NCBI RefSeq assembly: GCF_008831285.2
Contig: NC_045144.1
Location: forward strand, 13,381,858-13,445,857
Origin: Nymphaea colorata
Lineage: Eukaryota; Streptophyta; Magnoliopsida; Nymphaeales; Nymphaeaceae
Length of the DNA: 64,000 nt
Direction of reading: 5' to 3'
The position numbers and the translations under genes are program-made. Shown here one piece after another: positions 23,971 to 35,485 of this stretch. How positions within the stretch are numbered: the first letter of the stretch is position 1; the number at the start of each line of letters is the position of its first letter. The notes below the pieces were generated by a model that had not been told where the DNA came from, made no database searches, and worked only from the letters and a program-made list of their open reading frames with translations.

Positions 23971-23990
23971 ATTGTGGGGGTATTTATAAA
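23971..23990 (-). promoter_or_regulatory. TATA box of family X LTR, copy B
   Basis: TTTATAAATACCCCCACAAT on the minus strand is nearly identical to the corresponding site in copy A (5411-5430), although the surrounding LTR is diverged. That conservation suggests a core promoter. The transcription start itself cannot be seen. Confidence 0.55.
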
Positions 23991-24221
23991 GAGTTTTGGA
24001 GCCAAAACTCAAAATTTAAATTTTTTTGAATTTCTCAATATTTTCATCCGAATTTCAAATAATTTTGATTTATTTTCAATTTTTTTTAGAAAAATAGGTT
24101 TTGACGAAGTGGGATTGGCCACTAGCACTACAAATACCTCCTTGGGCTATGGGCAGAGCTATGCCCACCCAAAATTTTCAAACAAACCAACCCCCAAGGG
24201 TTGGTTTTGCAAAGAAAAATT

Positions 24222-24238
24222 GGGGGGGGGGGGGGGGG
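24222..24238 (+). repeat. 17-base G run
   Basis: An uninterrupted poly-G tract, a candidate for G-quadruplex formation and for length variation or sequencing error. Confidence 0.9.
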
Positions 24239-24791
24239 TGCTGCATCGTCGCAGGCCCCTGCCCGGGCGACAGAGGCGCAACAGCGCTAGGCGTTGTGTC
24301 ACATCGCATTACGCGATCGCGTTACACGATCGTGTGATGCACGGTCGCGCGACTGCACGTCGCTCGATACCCTTTTTTTTTAAAAAAGAAAAACTTTTGA
24401 AATAATATGAAATGGAATAAAAAAAGATAAAATGAGCATAAAATCTTCTTTTTTAAAAAAAATATGTAGAAAATTGATTTTTTTTTTTGTTATAAAGGAG
24501 TGGTCGGCTTCGTTTTGAGTTTCAAAAACGTATTTTGGTGCGAAGTGTAAAACATGGGTGACATTTGTGCATGCGCGCGCGACGCTCACAACACCAGACT
24601 TTGTTGTTTTGAACTCGAATTTGGATTTTGAGCATCAAATGATCGATTTGGATCTAAAATTGAGTTTTGGATCTAATTTGGATCTGAAAGTTGGATCTTG
24701 GATTTGAATCTTGCATCTAAATTTGGGTTTCATGCTTGGGTAAAATAACATAGTCTTTTAGAAAAATTTGGACTAATTACAGATGTCTCTC

Positions 24792-24830
24792 TTTGTTACT
24801 AAGCCGGTGTTTTCCGTGCTTAGTGACAAA
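24792..24830. other. 12-bp stem hairpin next to LTR B
   Basis: TTTGTTACTAAG and CTTAGTGACAAA form a stem with one mismatch and a 15-base loop, 10 bases outside the LTR edge. On the minus strand it lies just before the LTR start, where a polypurine tract would be (AAAGAGAGA at 24785-24793). Confidence 0.6.
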
Positions 24831-24864
24831 GATAAGCGCCACAAATTTTTCAAACAAAACATGT

Positions 24865-25025
24865 TGGAAGAGATGTTTCAGGCTTAACCCCTTACCTGAG
24901 TGGGTTGTTTGAGCTTATGTTGAAGGTTTGACCCCTTACCTGCATGGGTTTGCCAATATTGAATTCAGGTTTAACCCCCTTGAAATGAGTTGCCTTGGCT
25001 TGGATTGTAGGTTTGACCCCTTACT
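24865..25025 (-). repeat. Four-copy degenerate repeat of GTAAGGGGTCAAACC
   Basis: On the plus strand GGCTTAACCCCTTACCTG, GGTTTGACCCCTTACCTG, GGTTTAACCCCCTTG and GGTTTGACCCCTTACTGG recur at spacings of roughly 50-60 bases. It lies in the internal part of the DUF7745-containing element. Confidence 0.7.
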
Positions 25026-26732
25026 GGCGTGGACCCTGACGACGATCACAATAGTCCCAAATAATTTCATCTCCATCTAACTGCTAAATCAAATGGTGGT
25101 ATTGTTCTAAGTCTGTCAATGCTCTATCAGTGTTTTTGAATAGACTAGCTTGAGGTCCCGCGTGCTTGAGGAACCACAATTGCAAAACATATGTACATCC
25201 TTCTATGAAGTCAGTATCTCCAATGGTGAAGCGGGTGAGTCCTCGATAAAAAAAAGGCAAGGCTATCATTGCTACTGACAAGTGTCAGGTACCACTATGG
25301 CCCCATGTCTAAAAAAGTTGGGCAATGCAAACATCTATAAGGTCACTTCCATCAGTGAAAATGGTCACTCCTACTGTGCAAAACATCATACAATGTTTGA
25401 TTCTTCTTATGAATTTTTGAGGCAAAGTAAAATGTTCAACATAGGCTCCAAATTTTTCATATAACCTTTTCAGGTTGATGCTTTAATCCTCGTGGTTTTC
25501 TACTAGAGGCCAAGTTTTTCATTCAGTAAAATGGGCAATAAGATCATTTGCATTAACTTTAGTCGGGTTCATGAGTAATTGTTTCTCTAATGTTTCATTT
25601 GGGTTACAAGTCTGGGTGGGGAGGTCTAGTATTTCGGCAAATTCATCTAATAATATTGTCATTTCTCTTTATTAAAACAAAAAGGAGGAGGTCCTTGGGT
25701 TCCATCCATCGGCAATTGCATGCACCAAATTTCCATCCATTGTTTGTATTCCTCTTACTACCACTGTCTCTAGCCCACATTCTTCAAATTATGAAGGAAA
25801 CATTCGAGAGAATGTGAGATGCCAAGAACGATACCATTTGGGAGCCAAAAGTTTGTACTCAAGAGATATGTAGGTGGACCGTTTAGGACCTTCCCCAAAG
25901 ATGATGTGATCATAAGAGAAGGTAACACCACGTTGGAAAGAATACATCTTGAATGATGACTCTAAAAGACAAAGATTGAATTAGTGAAAAGATTGACTAG
26001 ATTGACCAAGACAACATGAAGTAGAGGTATGAAATGAGGTTGTAAATCATCACATAAGGTTTTATGCACATCACAATCTACCATGAAATAATTTTTTTTG
26101 TAGAAAATTGGGTATAGGAACCTAATTGAGACAATTTTGTGTTACGATAATCTAATGTCAAGTTATACTTATATACCTTAGCCAAATGGCTTAGTACGAA
26201 CATCGATTCTTTCTTAGGCAACTAAGGGTAGGGTTCAACAACTTCTTCTTGATCACTCGTCGATATACCATAAATTACTACTCATGATACTAATGAGGGG
26301 GCTTTCCCGCCCAAGGTGTGGTCTAGTTGTAAAACTTAGTCTTGTGTTACCGCCAAAGACCAAGCCTGGCAACATGATGATCGGGACAAATAGCTATGAG
26401 AAATTTTGAAATATAAAAGATCATGTAAAATGAGTTGTCTCTAATGCAATGTTGACTAAGATGATGATTAAAATAAATAAAAGAGCAAACATTGTTTTCA
26501 AACAACTCTTAAATTGAGGAGGGTTGTATTTAATACTAGATCTAAGTGAACATTATTGATCCTCCTCAATTAGTCTTATGTGCAAGAAAGAAAACACAAT
26601 CACTAAGCAATGCAGTGAAATGCTAATGGGTTCAAGGCCAAAATAGGGGACATGCTTTATCATTGGTAACATATGAGATGTTCGAGTTAGTTAAAATGCA
26701 TCAATTATAAGCATAGCCAAATGATGATGGGT

Positions 26733-26748
26733 CCCATCACGGTCGCCA
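26733..26748 (-). other. Putative primer binding site of family X element
   Basis: TGGCGACCGTGATGGG on the minus strand starts two bases after the LTR end at 26751. Its form matches the TGGCGxC primer sites of several plant gypsy lineages. The tRNA was not identified. Confidence 0.45.
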
Positions 26749-26750
26749 TC

Positions 26751-27219
26751 TGTTCACATCCGCAAAATTTTTCGTATTTGGTTTTGGAGTGCTCCAGAAA
26801 AATGAGGTTTTGTTTTAAAATAGAAAAGAAAGGGACTTGCCCGTCTGTATGAGGATCGACCATTCCCGGTGCCTTTACCGGGTGTAATCAACCCAAATGC
26901 TATGTTTATTATTGATGCATTTTGTTTTAACTTAAACATTTTTTTATTCTATATGAGGTGTAGAATCTTTTCAAAAGTTTGAAACATCAAACTTTCAATA
27001 TTTTTCTACACCACATATAGAATCAAAAAGATGTTTAAGTTAAAACAAAATGCATCAATTATAAACATAGCCCTTAGATTATTTACTCCCAGTAAAGGCA
27101 CCTGGAACGGTCGATCCTCGTACCGACTGGCGAGTCCCTTTCTTTCCTATTTCAAAACAAAACCTCTTTTTTTTGGAGCACTCCAATACCAAATACCGAA
27201 AATTTTGGGGATGCGAACA
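26751..27219. repeat. 470-bp imperfect palindrome of family X LTR ends
   Basis: Left arm (26751-about 26978) and right arm (about 26979-27219) are inverted copies of the same LTR terminus, each ending outward with TGTTCGCATCCCC or a variant of it. The centre coincides with a small palindrome that is internal to the LTR (GAAAGTTTGATGTTTCAAAC in the copy at 33920). The arms are similar but not identical, so it is not a fresh duplication. Confidence 0.85.
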
Positions 27220-28754
27220 CTCATATTTTGCTACTTCATGCGACTTCCCCCCTCTCGCAGGACGAGGCACGAACAATAGGGAAACAATGACAAACAACAT
27301 TGTTTGATATAATTTATTATGCAATACCTGGTTTAAGGTGCAGTTTCCATATTGGATGAGGATGCTAGACTGGCTGTTAAAGTCTCACCACAAGTAAACC
27401 AAGTCTCTTATAACAGACACAAACCATGTGTCTCACATCACAACGTGACATCCTTGTAAAGTGAAAAGAAACATTAGAGTCATTCTTTTTGTGCTTATTT
27501 TTCAAAGAACTCATCTGTAACCAAGGTCTTGATTTCTTACTCATGAAACACATTAACCAACCACCCAGGAGCCGCCAGTTCTAGAAATTAAACATTAGAT
27601 TACATGGTTGCATCAACTCAAAACAATCGTTGTGAAGAATCCAATATGAGGCAAAACTGATGCTCCATCCCCTGGACGGAGAATTTTTTCCTTCTTTTTC
27701 TCTCTTGTCTTTAGAAAAAAAAAAACAAATAGAAAAAAAAAACAAAATTGGAATTAATCTAACAATTCTTTCGTAATTGGTCGAGGTAGAAGACTTAGCG
27801 CTAGATGATTAGCCTACCAAATCTGTAGCAATGTCGTGATCTTGGTATGAGTCTGTTGTCAACTTCACCATTTTAGAGATTTCAAGTCAGTCCATTTTTC
27901 TCTCTTGGTATATCTCTCACTTTAACCATTTGATGTCCACTATCATTTTAAATCTGATATTTACATTAATGCTGACCAGGGTCTCTTTATCAAATAGATC
28001 TTCGTTTTTTAGATCTTGAATTTTAATCAATCTTGATTTGATTTTGAGCAATAAGTTTGGATTTGGATCTCAAGAAACGCATTGTTGGATTTCAGAAATC
28101 CGATCATGGATCTCAAATTAGGGATCTTGTATGTTAGATATCAAGTATTGGATTTCAGATCTTAGATTTTAAACATGGGATCATGGATTTTTAGATCTTG
28201 AACCTTATATTATTGATTGTGGATTATAGAACTAGCATCCTAGGTCTTAGATCTTAAATTTCAGATTTTAGGTACTAGCTTTTGGTTCTCAAGAATTAGA
28301 TTATGGATTTTGTATGTCAGATTTTGGATCTCAAATATTAGACTATGGATTTTGAACGATGATTTCAAATCTTGGATTTTCAATCCTAAATTTCCATAAC
28401 ATGATATGATCTTTATGACATCTTTATTTCAAATTTAGAACAAGAATCCCTCATATCCTGATCTCAATTCTTGGATTTAGATTTAGATCTGCCTTGTCCA
28501 TGTTCTATACCCCAGTGCTGGCAGTGACTAGACTTCAGGTCTACATGACCTAGTTTTGCATGCATCATTTTAGATCTAGGATCATCGATTTGCATTGATC
28601 TCTGATGATCCAGACATGAATAAACTTCATATTAGTTTCTTATTAGTCATCAGCCTCTTTCTGAAATCTACTTAGATTTTTAGAACATGCATGATTTCAA
28701 ATTCATGATATGTATGCTTTCATAGGTTTTGGATGACATTTAGAGTTGAAAAAT
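27220..28754. other. Noncoding stretch with degenerate GGATCT/TTGGAT repeats
   Basis: Between 27990 and 28480 many short variants of TTTGGAT, GATCTTGAA and GGATTTCAGA recur irregularly. A similar style occurs in family X at 24600-24720. The rest shows no motif. It is most likely retrotransposon-derived. Confidence 0.45.
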
Positions 28755-28860
28755 AAAACATTTTAGCCTAGTCCTTGGTTTGATTACCCCTGGTAAAAGT
28801 GCTAAGAACAGTCGAACCTCATACCAACATGTTAGGTCCCATCTTAGGAACCCCGGACAA
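28755..28860. repeat. Diverged family X LTR fragment
   Basis: The order CCTTGGTTTGATTACCCC, GGTAAAAGTGC, CAGTCGAACCTCATACCAAC and GGTCCCATCTT parallels the right arm of the palindrome at 27070-27150. About two thirds of the positions agree. Confidence 0.5.
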
Positions 28861-30471
28861 AGAATGGAGGCAAGTATAGACAATGATATCTCATTTGTTA
28901 CAGATTGCGTGTAAAATTTTATGATAAAAAATTTACATGTAAACAATGTAGAATCAGATGGATGAGAATATGATGGGGTAGAATGTCCAACCTTGAGGGG
29001 TCATAATTTTATAGTGGTGAGAGGTGTGCTTGACCAATGAGGTGAAGAGGTGTAGAGTTGCCCCATTCATAAAGAGGTCCAAACCTAAGCAACCAGAACA
29101 AGAGGTTTAGGGGTAGGCCAATGAGAATTTTGGAGTTTTTCTTTTATTTGCTTGAATAAAATTTTGTAAGAATGACTGCTAGAAAGGTAGATTGACAAAC
29201 TGTTTCGAAGAAATGTGGCCAGTCTGACGTTGTGCCATGTCTGGGGTCAAGGGTGGCTGCTTCTAGGCATGCACTGGGTTCTAGAAGCCATGACATAGAT
29301 GCAAGTGATTTGCTAGTTTAGGAAAAATACTTTTGCGAAATCTTTAATATTTTCTATGTTTTATACTATGGGCTTTTATGAAGCCATTATTTCTTATGGT
29401 TTAACGACAATTTCACTGATTTGGAGATCTACCAAGGCAAAACTAGAAATTTGGATAGGTACCTACTAGATTTCAGAAGTAAAACATTAATGGGGAGATC
29501 ATGAAGAGATTGCTGCATTTGGAAATGTCTCAGTAATGCGACATTGATGATTATGGGCTCATTCTGAGCAGAAAGTACTTACAGACTTGATTAAAATGGT
29601 TCAAATAAAAGTTTGAAAGTACTGAAGAACTTGTGGTTTTGATGGAAAGATATGGGCAAAACTAGCAATTAGGCCGAGAACACTCTAGTATTCAAGAGAG
29701 GAATATGAAAGTGGCATGTAGGGATAAGCATCATTCATGAAGAAGCCCAGACAAATTGCCTGGTGATGACTGTTGTCCAACTGGACGAAGATTAAATTTA
29801 GTAAGGTCCAAGGCCTCATGGTGATCCTATAGGTTAGGAAATTTGCCAAGGAAGAAAGGGAAATTTTGACTGAACGCATGCAGGATTATGATAGAGGGGT
29901 ACTAGGGTGACACATATGGAATAGGTGCACCAGAAGAAAAGGCCTAAATAGGTGGCCAAGCCTCAAAACTTGCCTAGAGAAGAATGATCACTTTAATGCG
30001 CACAAGTAGCAATGTTGTAGTTCAAGACCTCGGCGAAGGGCCATATTGAGAACTACTCAAAATGCACCACAAGCCTTAGGAGAGTCTGTCTGAGGGGATG
30101 TGATGGGACTAGGCATGCTCAATGAAGAGGCCCCCACCCTTGGCTAGGCTGTGAATCTTGCTTACTAAAGTCGGATAACTCCTTAATAGCAAAAAGTATG
30201 TCATTGTACAGTAAGGGTATAGACGGGCAAAATTTGTAATTATTTACTACGGTTTTGAGATGGCTGCATAAAGGGTAAGGGTGTGGCTAGGTCTAACAAG
30301 CAAAGCCTAGACTATGGTTAATGACATAAATGTAGATTCTAAGATTGTCTAAAAGTAAAGTTGGAAAACATGTTGGAAACCATTTTGGTGTCTTCACAGC
30401 TTCTCTTCATATGCACCCATAGGGCTGGGCATCGAGCAATGCCACGCATGGAAGTTTACGTGGCGAGCAGA
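28861..30471. other. Noncoding stretch, probably retrotransposon-derived
   Basis: No open frame of note and no recognised domain. TAGGGCTGGGCATCGAGC at 30420 resembles hAT MITE ends, and CGATGCCCATACCCCA at 30737-30752 could be its inverted partner, but no target duplication is visible. Confidence 0.35.
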
Positions 30472-30679
30472 GATTCACCAGGTATAGCCCGGCCTGCCAA
30501 GTAAATGTGCTAGGTCCGGGCGCCACCCGAGATTCACCAGGTATAGCCCAGCCTGGCAAGTTAATGTGCTAGGTCCAGGTGCCACCCGAGATTCACCAGG
30601 TATAGCCCAGCCTGGCAAGTTAATGTGCTAGGTCCAGGTGCCACCTGAGATTCGCCAGGTATAGCCCGGCCTGGCAAGA
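30472..30679. repeat. 59-bp minisatellite, 3.5 copies
   Basis: Units start at 30472, 30531, 30590 and 30649 with GATTCACCAGGTATAGCCC; the last is partial. Units 2 and 3 are nearly identical. The unit contains GCCxGGCCTG motifs like those in the subterminal regions of the hAT-like elements nearby. Confidence 0.95.
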
Positions 30680-32712
30680 AATATTTTTCTTTTCTTATAT
30701 TTTTTTTTATTGAGAATGTTCACTTGTTTGCGATGCCCATACCCCATTTTACTAGTGTCTTGTGGATGGCTTTCCTAAGATATTTTCAATACAGGACTAA
30801 ACAAAACTACATTTTGTACAAGGCACAAGCCATAAGGTGCCTAGGAAGAAATGATAAAGAAAAACATAGAAGAATCAAATCCCCTACTCTTTTTTGAGAA
30901 GGGTGAAAGAATGTACTATAAAAAGGCACTTCCCTTAACCATTCCTACGTGCTCTTCTAAACTGCAACAATTTAAGAAGCCCTTATCAAGACATGTACCA
31001 GGCAATATTTTGGGCTAAGTGTTTGATAAGCATTGGGCTAAACTGACCCAATTAGTAACGAGAAGGGTAATGTGCCCAACCAAGACTCAGCCATGCCCAT
31101 CGGGCCTCTGAGAATCCAGCCCCGCCTGGTGCACAACCATGTGCACCCATGACGAAGTAGTGTGTAAAACCATATAAGCCAGGTGATTTTTAAAAAATGA
31201 CAACCATAGCAGACACTTGGGACAGCCTAGCTTAGTACATAAGAGTAGAAAAACAGTTCCGAAATACTAAATAAAACAAAACATGATGGTAGACCAAGCT
31301 CCTAATGACAATTTAGATGTAGTATCTAACACCCTAGTAAATAAACGAGAACTTTGCAGATACCATGGATACGTGATAAAAGGGACGAAAAAAATAAAGA
31401 AAAGTAGATACAATGTTCCCAACTAGGATCATGGGTATTCAATCCATTGGCTGCAATGACACCCACATCCCAAAGTGATGCAATACTTCGTTAAGCAATA
31501 TGGAAGATAGATCAATCTAATATCATATACTTTTAAGAATTTTCTAGTTTTCTACACAAATGAAGGTAGCAAACAAATAAAATAACCAATATATATTATC
31601 AAAACAATGTATATGAATATATATGTTCAATAACTAAAATCACAGGAAATAACATATATAAAAAAATTATATTCTGAATTATTTTTGCTCTTAACAAATT
31701 AGAAACTTATAAATTAAGAATGTCATCAGTAGATTTTGGATAGCAACATCTAATCAATCAATTTTAGGTTTGGCCCCCAAGAAATACTGTACAATTGTGA
31801 AACTTGCACAAGGTTGGCTGCCCCTTTACCCTCCTCGTCAAAACTAGACAAAAAAGAGTATAACTTTCACCTTGTTGGAATATTATCTAGTTAGGTTCTA
31901 AAAGATATCTTTTAATCCAAGTACAAGGCTTTTGGTCAAGTTGACAGCAACATAAGAAATCCAATTTTTACAAAGGCCATTTGGAAATAGGTATTTTCAA
32001 GATATTTCCAAAATCAAAATTTATCAACTCTACAGAAGCCATGCTCTCCAATTGAAACCAATTTTTCAAAATGTTTCGTCCCAAAAAACCTAGTAGAATC
32101 CAAAAATGTGATTTTCCTACCCAGCAGTGCATTCCCTAAAAATTGGGTTTTAAACCAAATGAACCCAGTTTTGCTTACGTTCTAACCAAAATGAGTTGAA
32201 ATCAACTTGTCAAAATGAATCTTGGAATTCCATGAATTTTTAAATCCAAAATTTCAAAACCTAACTAAGCTCATGGACCTTACTCATAAATTTCCTACTT
32301 CCAAGGTGAACCAATGTCTATGTGAGATCTAATTAAATTGTGCATGGAGAGGAATAGAATAAAGTATGAATGAACATACAGTTTATCTTATGGAGGCATG
32401 CATGCAGTCACTTCAAAAATGCATTCACTCTCCTAGCCCAAGAGTGTAGTGAGTCAAGTCAAAATCGCTACCATAACTAAGTCATATTTTGACAAAAACT
32501 TGGGCACCTCACTTATTTTGATGCAAAAAACACAAAATTTCCAAAATGGCTGCAAACTATAATTTGCAATATCGTTTTCAAATGTATTCTATGACCAGGC
32601 TTTCCTCAAAACCAAACTCAAATCAATTTTCAGTCCTTAGTCTACTCAAAATCAAGCACATTTTCATGACCATTATCAAAATTTCAATTTTCCAAAATCA
32701 AAAAATTCCCTA
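30680..32712. other. AT-rich noncoding stretch
   Basis: No coding frame. From about 31850 onward it is rich in short CAAAATTTCC and TTTTCAAAATC variants, a low-complexity style typical of untranslated parts of large gypsy elements. Confidence 0.4.
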
Positions 32713-32720
32713 CATCTGAA

Positions 32721-32937
32721 TAGGAGTGGGCATCAGGAAGGGCCGCCGGCAGGGGCCTGGGTCTAGGGCCAAAAAACCCAGCCCAGGCCCCAAAAACCCG
32801 GCCCGGCCCAATGGGGCTCGACTCAGCCCATTAATATTTAAAAAGTAACATTTTATTATTAAAGATTTTTTTATTATAACCGGGCCTGGGCCCAATGTTT
32901 CGGATATAAGGCCGACCCGGCCTGATGCCCACCCCTA
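32721..32937. mobile_element. hAT-type MITE, 217 bp
   Basis: The terminal inverted repeats TAGGAGTGGGCATCAGG and CCTGATGCCCACCCCTA match at 16 of 17 positions. Flanking 8-mers CATCTGAA (32713-32720) and CAACTAAA (32938-32945) match at 6 of 8, as expected of an aged hAT duplication. The interior is GGCC-rich and noncoding. Confidence 0.8.
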
Positions 32938-32945
32938 CAACTAAA

Positions 32946-33696
32946 CTTAGACTCCTAATTTCCAATTTCCAAACCTCATTCTAGGATCAAAACCAACCAA
33001 ATCAAATCAAGTTTCTCAAAACTCACAAAACACCAATATTTTTCAAACTAGGTTCAAGTATCAAAAACTCAAATCCAAAGATATTTCAAAAAATTCTGAA
33101 TTAGTCGAGTTCCAATCATTCCAAGCCCAAAATCTTGACCTCCAAGATCTAATTACCTAGTCCAACTTTTCATCACCCAATTTCTATATTTTGGCTTCAA
33201 AACCAAATTCTGGTTCCAAGGCCCTCAAGAATTTTTTTTAATCAAGTTTTGAAAACTCAGACTGTCTTCAAAATTTTACAGACTAGCCAACTTCCAAGGT
33301 CCAATTCTCAATCCTAGTTTCAAAAACAACTAAATAAACTTCAATTATCCAAATCCCCAACTTATTAAAATTCCAAACTCCCAATTTTTGAATTCAAAAT
33401 TCCAATTTTAGGATCAAACCAAATCATCACTTTTCAACTGCCAAAATCTAAGATTAATTTGATAATCCCAAACCAAAGTGATCTTCAAAATTGCTGAAGT
33501 ATAAAAATATTTTTTTAAATCTTCATCTAAAACAAATTTTAGAAATCCAAAATCTAATCCCTGCACATGCATGTAGGAAACATGACTTGTCAAGGTTGAG
33601 GAAATTTAGACTTTGGATCGCTTACTCCTGTCCATGGTGGCAGCAATTGTTGATCACCATACCAATGGGCTATCATTTTTCTCCTAAATTCTTCAT
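32946..33696. other. AT-rich noncoding stretch
   Basis: Continuation of the low-complexity sequence on the other side of the MITE; it probably belongs to the internal region of the element whose LTR begins at 33697. Confidence 0.35.
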
Positions 33697-35258
33697 TATT
33701 CGCATCCCCAAAATTTTTGGTATTTGGTTTTGGAGTGCTCCAGAAAAATGAGGCTTTGTTTTGAAATAGGAAATAAAGAGACTCTCCCGTCAGTACGAGG
33801 ATCGACCATTGCCGACGTCTTTACTCGGGGTAGTCAACCCAAAGGCTATGCTTATCATTGATGCATTTCGTTTTAACTTAAACATCTTTTTAATTCTATA
33901 TGCGGTGTAGAAAAATATTGAAAGTTTGATGTTTCAAACTTTTGAAAAGATTCTTGAAGAATCACTTCAGAATGTGAGACATTTTGGTAAAAACTCGAAT
34001 TGATAAATCCTTATAAATATCATTTGAAAATTATTTTGAAATCACTTAAGTGTTCTCTCAAGACTTCAAGTAGGTTTGAGGTTTTGCTCTAATTTGGTTA
34101 CCACCTAGTTAGAGCTCCATCTCATCTTACTTAAGTTCTTTTAGAGAAGTGCTTGTGATCATAAGTGAAATTAAGTGAGTGAGAATGCATGAATGCATTG
34201 ATCCTATATGATTGAAAAAAAATATTTCAACCTAAGAGCATTCTAACCATAACATACATCTAAGATTTTTATTTTGATAAATATCATATATAAGAAATAA
34301 AAGTTTTTGAAAATGGATTGGCGTTGTAGACCATCAAGCATGAATCCAATATTGGGTCATTACTTGATTTTTTGTCTTAGTGAAGTCAGTAGATATAAAA
34401 AATCATGAGAGGAAAATGTTAAAAAGGAATGGAAGAGATGCAATATTCTTATAAAAAGAGAGAGAGAGAGAGAGACTTCAAATATCATTAAATGGAATAT
34501 TTTGAAATAGAATGAGATATATTACATATTTGTATAAGCTTTTGTAAATGAAGTCTTAACTTAAATAGATATATTACATACATATATATATATATATAAG
34601 AAATTTTTAGGAGAATACATTTGTCTTGAAGAGACGAACAAAAGGCTCTAGAGAGAGAAAATAGAACACATGTATATATGCATTTATATATATATGAAAA
34701 TTTGTAAAATGAAATATGTAAACATAAAGAGGGAATGAAAAAAAATAATCATGTGCACACATATATATATAACATGTATATACGTGCATGTCTTCATGAG
34801 ATTAAAAATAAGTTAAAACATCCGACTTCAAGTTTGATGTAAGCCGGAGGAAAGCTTGGACTCATGCAAGAGTCTGAGGTAAGTCTCCAAGGCCATATTA
34901 GAAGGTTTCTTTTGAAAATATTTTGGAAAATATGATTTACGTAAACATAGAATATTATCATTTCATTGGTTTCAAGGGAATATGTTTTTTCCACCGTTGG
35001 GTATGGAAGAAACTCAAACCACACGATATGGTGTTCATTAAGGTTCCTCATGGGATGATGAAAGGGAAACTAACACAAAATGTCATGAAAATGCATATTA
35101 AAATGTATATATTTTGTGAGGGTTTTCCCCAGGTTGGACAAGTCTCAACCTCAAAAATTAATATAAAGATAAGAAGTCCCAAACCACACTCTCATTCTCG
35201 CCATACATTCACATATGAATGGAAAACCAAGCAACTATATATGAATAATATATAGACA
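33697..35258 (-). mobile_element. Family X LTR, copy D (truncated)
   Basis: It aligns with 3430 to about 5010 of copy A, beginning with the LTR tip (TATTCGCATCCCC). It shares the purine-rich and TA repeats and the CCGACTTCAA then GGACTCATGCAAGAG block. It ends abruptly at 35258. The last 288 bases are almost identical to the start of copy B (23042-23329), so copies B and D together cover one complete LTR. Confidence 0.75.
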
Positions 35259-35485
35259 TCCAATTTCAGAAAGCTGATGGGGGCAAATCATATGGAAACA
35301 TCCGCCTTAGTCTATTGAACCTTAGTGTCTCAAATTTCTCAAAAAAGGGAATCAAAAAATTAAGATTCTGGGATTTGATAAATCTCAAACCGAATGATTT
35401 GTGTCAGTCCCTTTATGTATATCGTTATGATGAATGTGCCCTTATGAGTGGCAAAGAAGCATCATCATTTTTTTTTGTCTCGCTC

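Larger units (their letters stand above)
23042..24781 (-). mobile_element. Family X LTR, copy B (truncated)
   Basis: It aligns with 4766-6300 of the nested solo LTR. Its minus-strand start is TGTAATTAGTCC at 24781; the far end is missing. A TATA box (TTTATAAATACCCCCACAAT, minus, about 23971-23990) is conserved with copy A at 5411-5430, which fixes the orientation. The block 23042-23329 is 284/288 identical by eye to 34971-35258. An internal 160-bp duplication (around 23390-23510 and 23550-23670) is absent from copy A. A 17-base G run lies at 24222-24238 and a CpG-rich palindromic segment at 24240-24370. Open frames here, including one of 183 codons, have no family resemblance. Confidence 0.75.
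24782..26750 (-). mobile_element. Internal remnant of a long-LTR element with a DUF7745-like segment
   Basis: The segment lies between two family X LTR ends, both in minus orientation. On the minus strand 25281-25084 reads MIALPFFYRGLTRFTIGDTD then EGCTYVLQLWFLKHAGPQ, which resembles the DUF7745 or plant-mobile-domain-like proteins found in many plant LTR elements; broken codons upstream (TIFTDGSDLIDVCIAQLF) fit the same family. At 26729-26750, directly after the LTR end, GATGGCGACCGTGATGGGAC looks like a gypsy-type primer site. No RT or integrase was found, so it is either internally deleted or non-autonomous. Confidence 0.5.

Noticed and set aside
23854-24405. Plus-strand frame of 183 codons in LTR copy B
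   Set aside because: It crosses a G17 run and lies antisense to the LTR promoter. The corresponding region of copy A has no such frame.
30472-30679. CRISPR-like array
   Set aside because: Direct 59-bp minisatellite units; there are no spacers of differing sequence.
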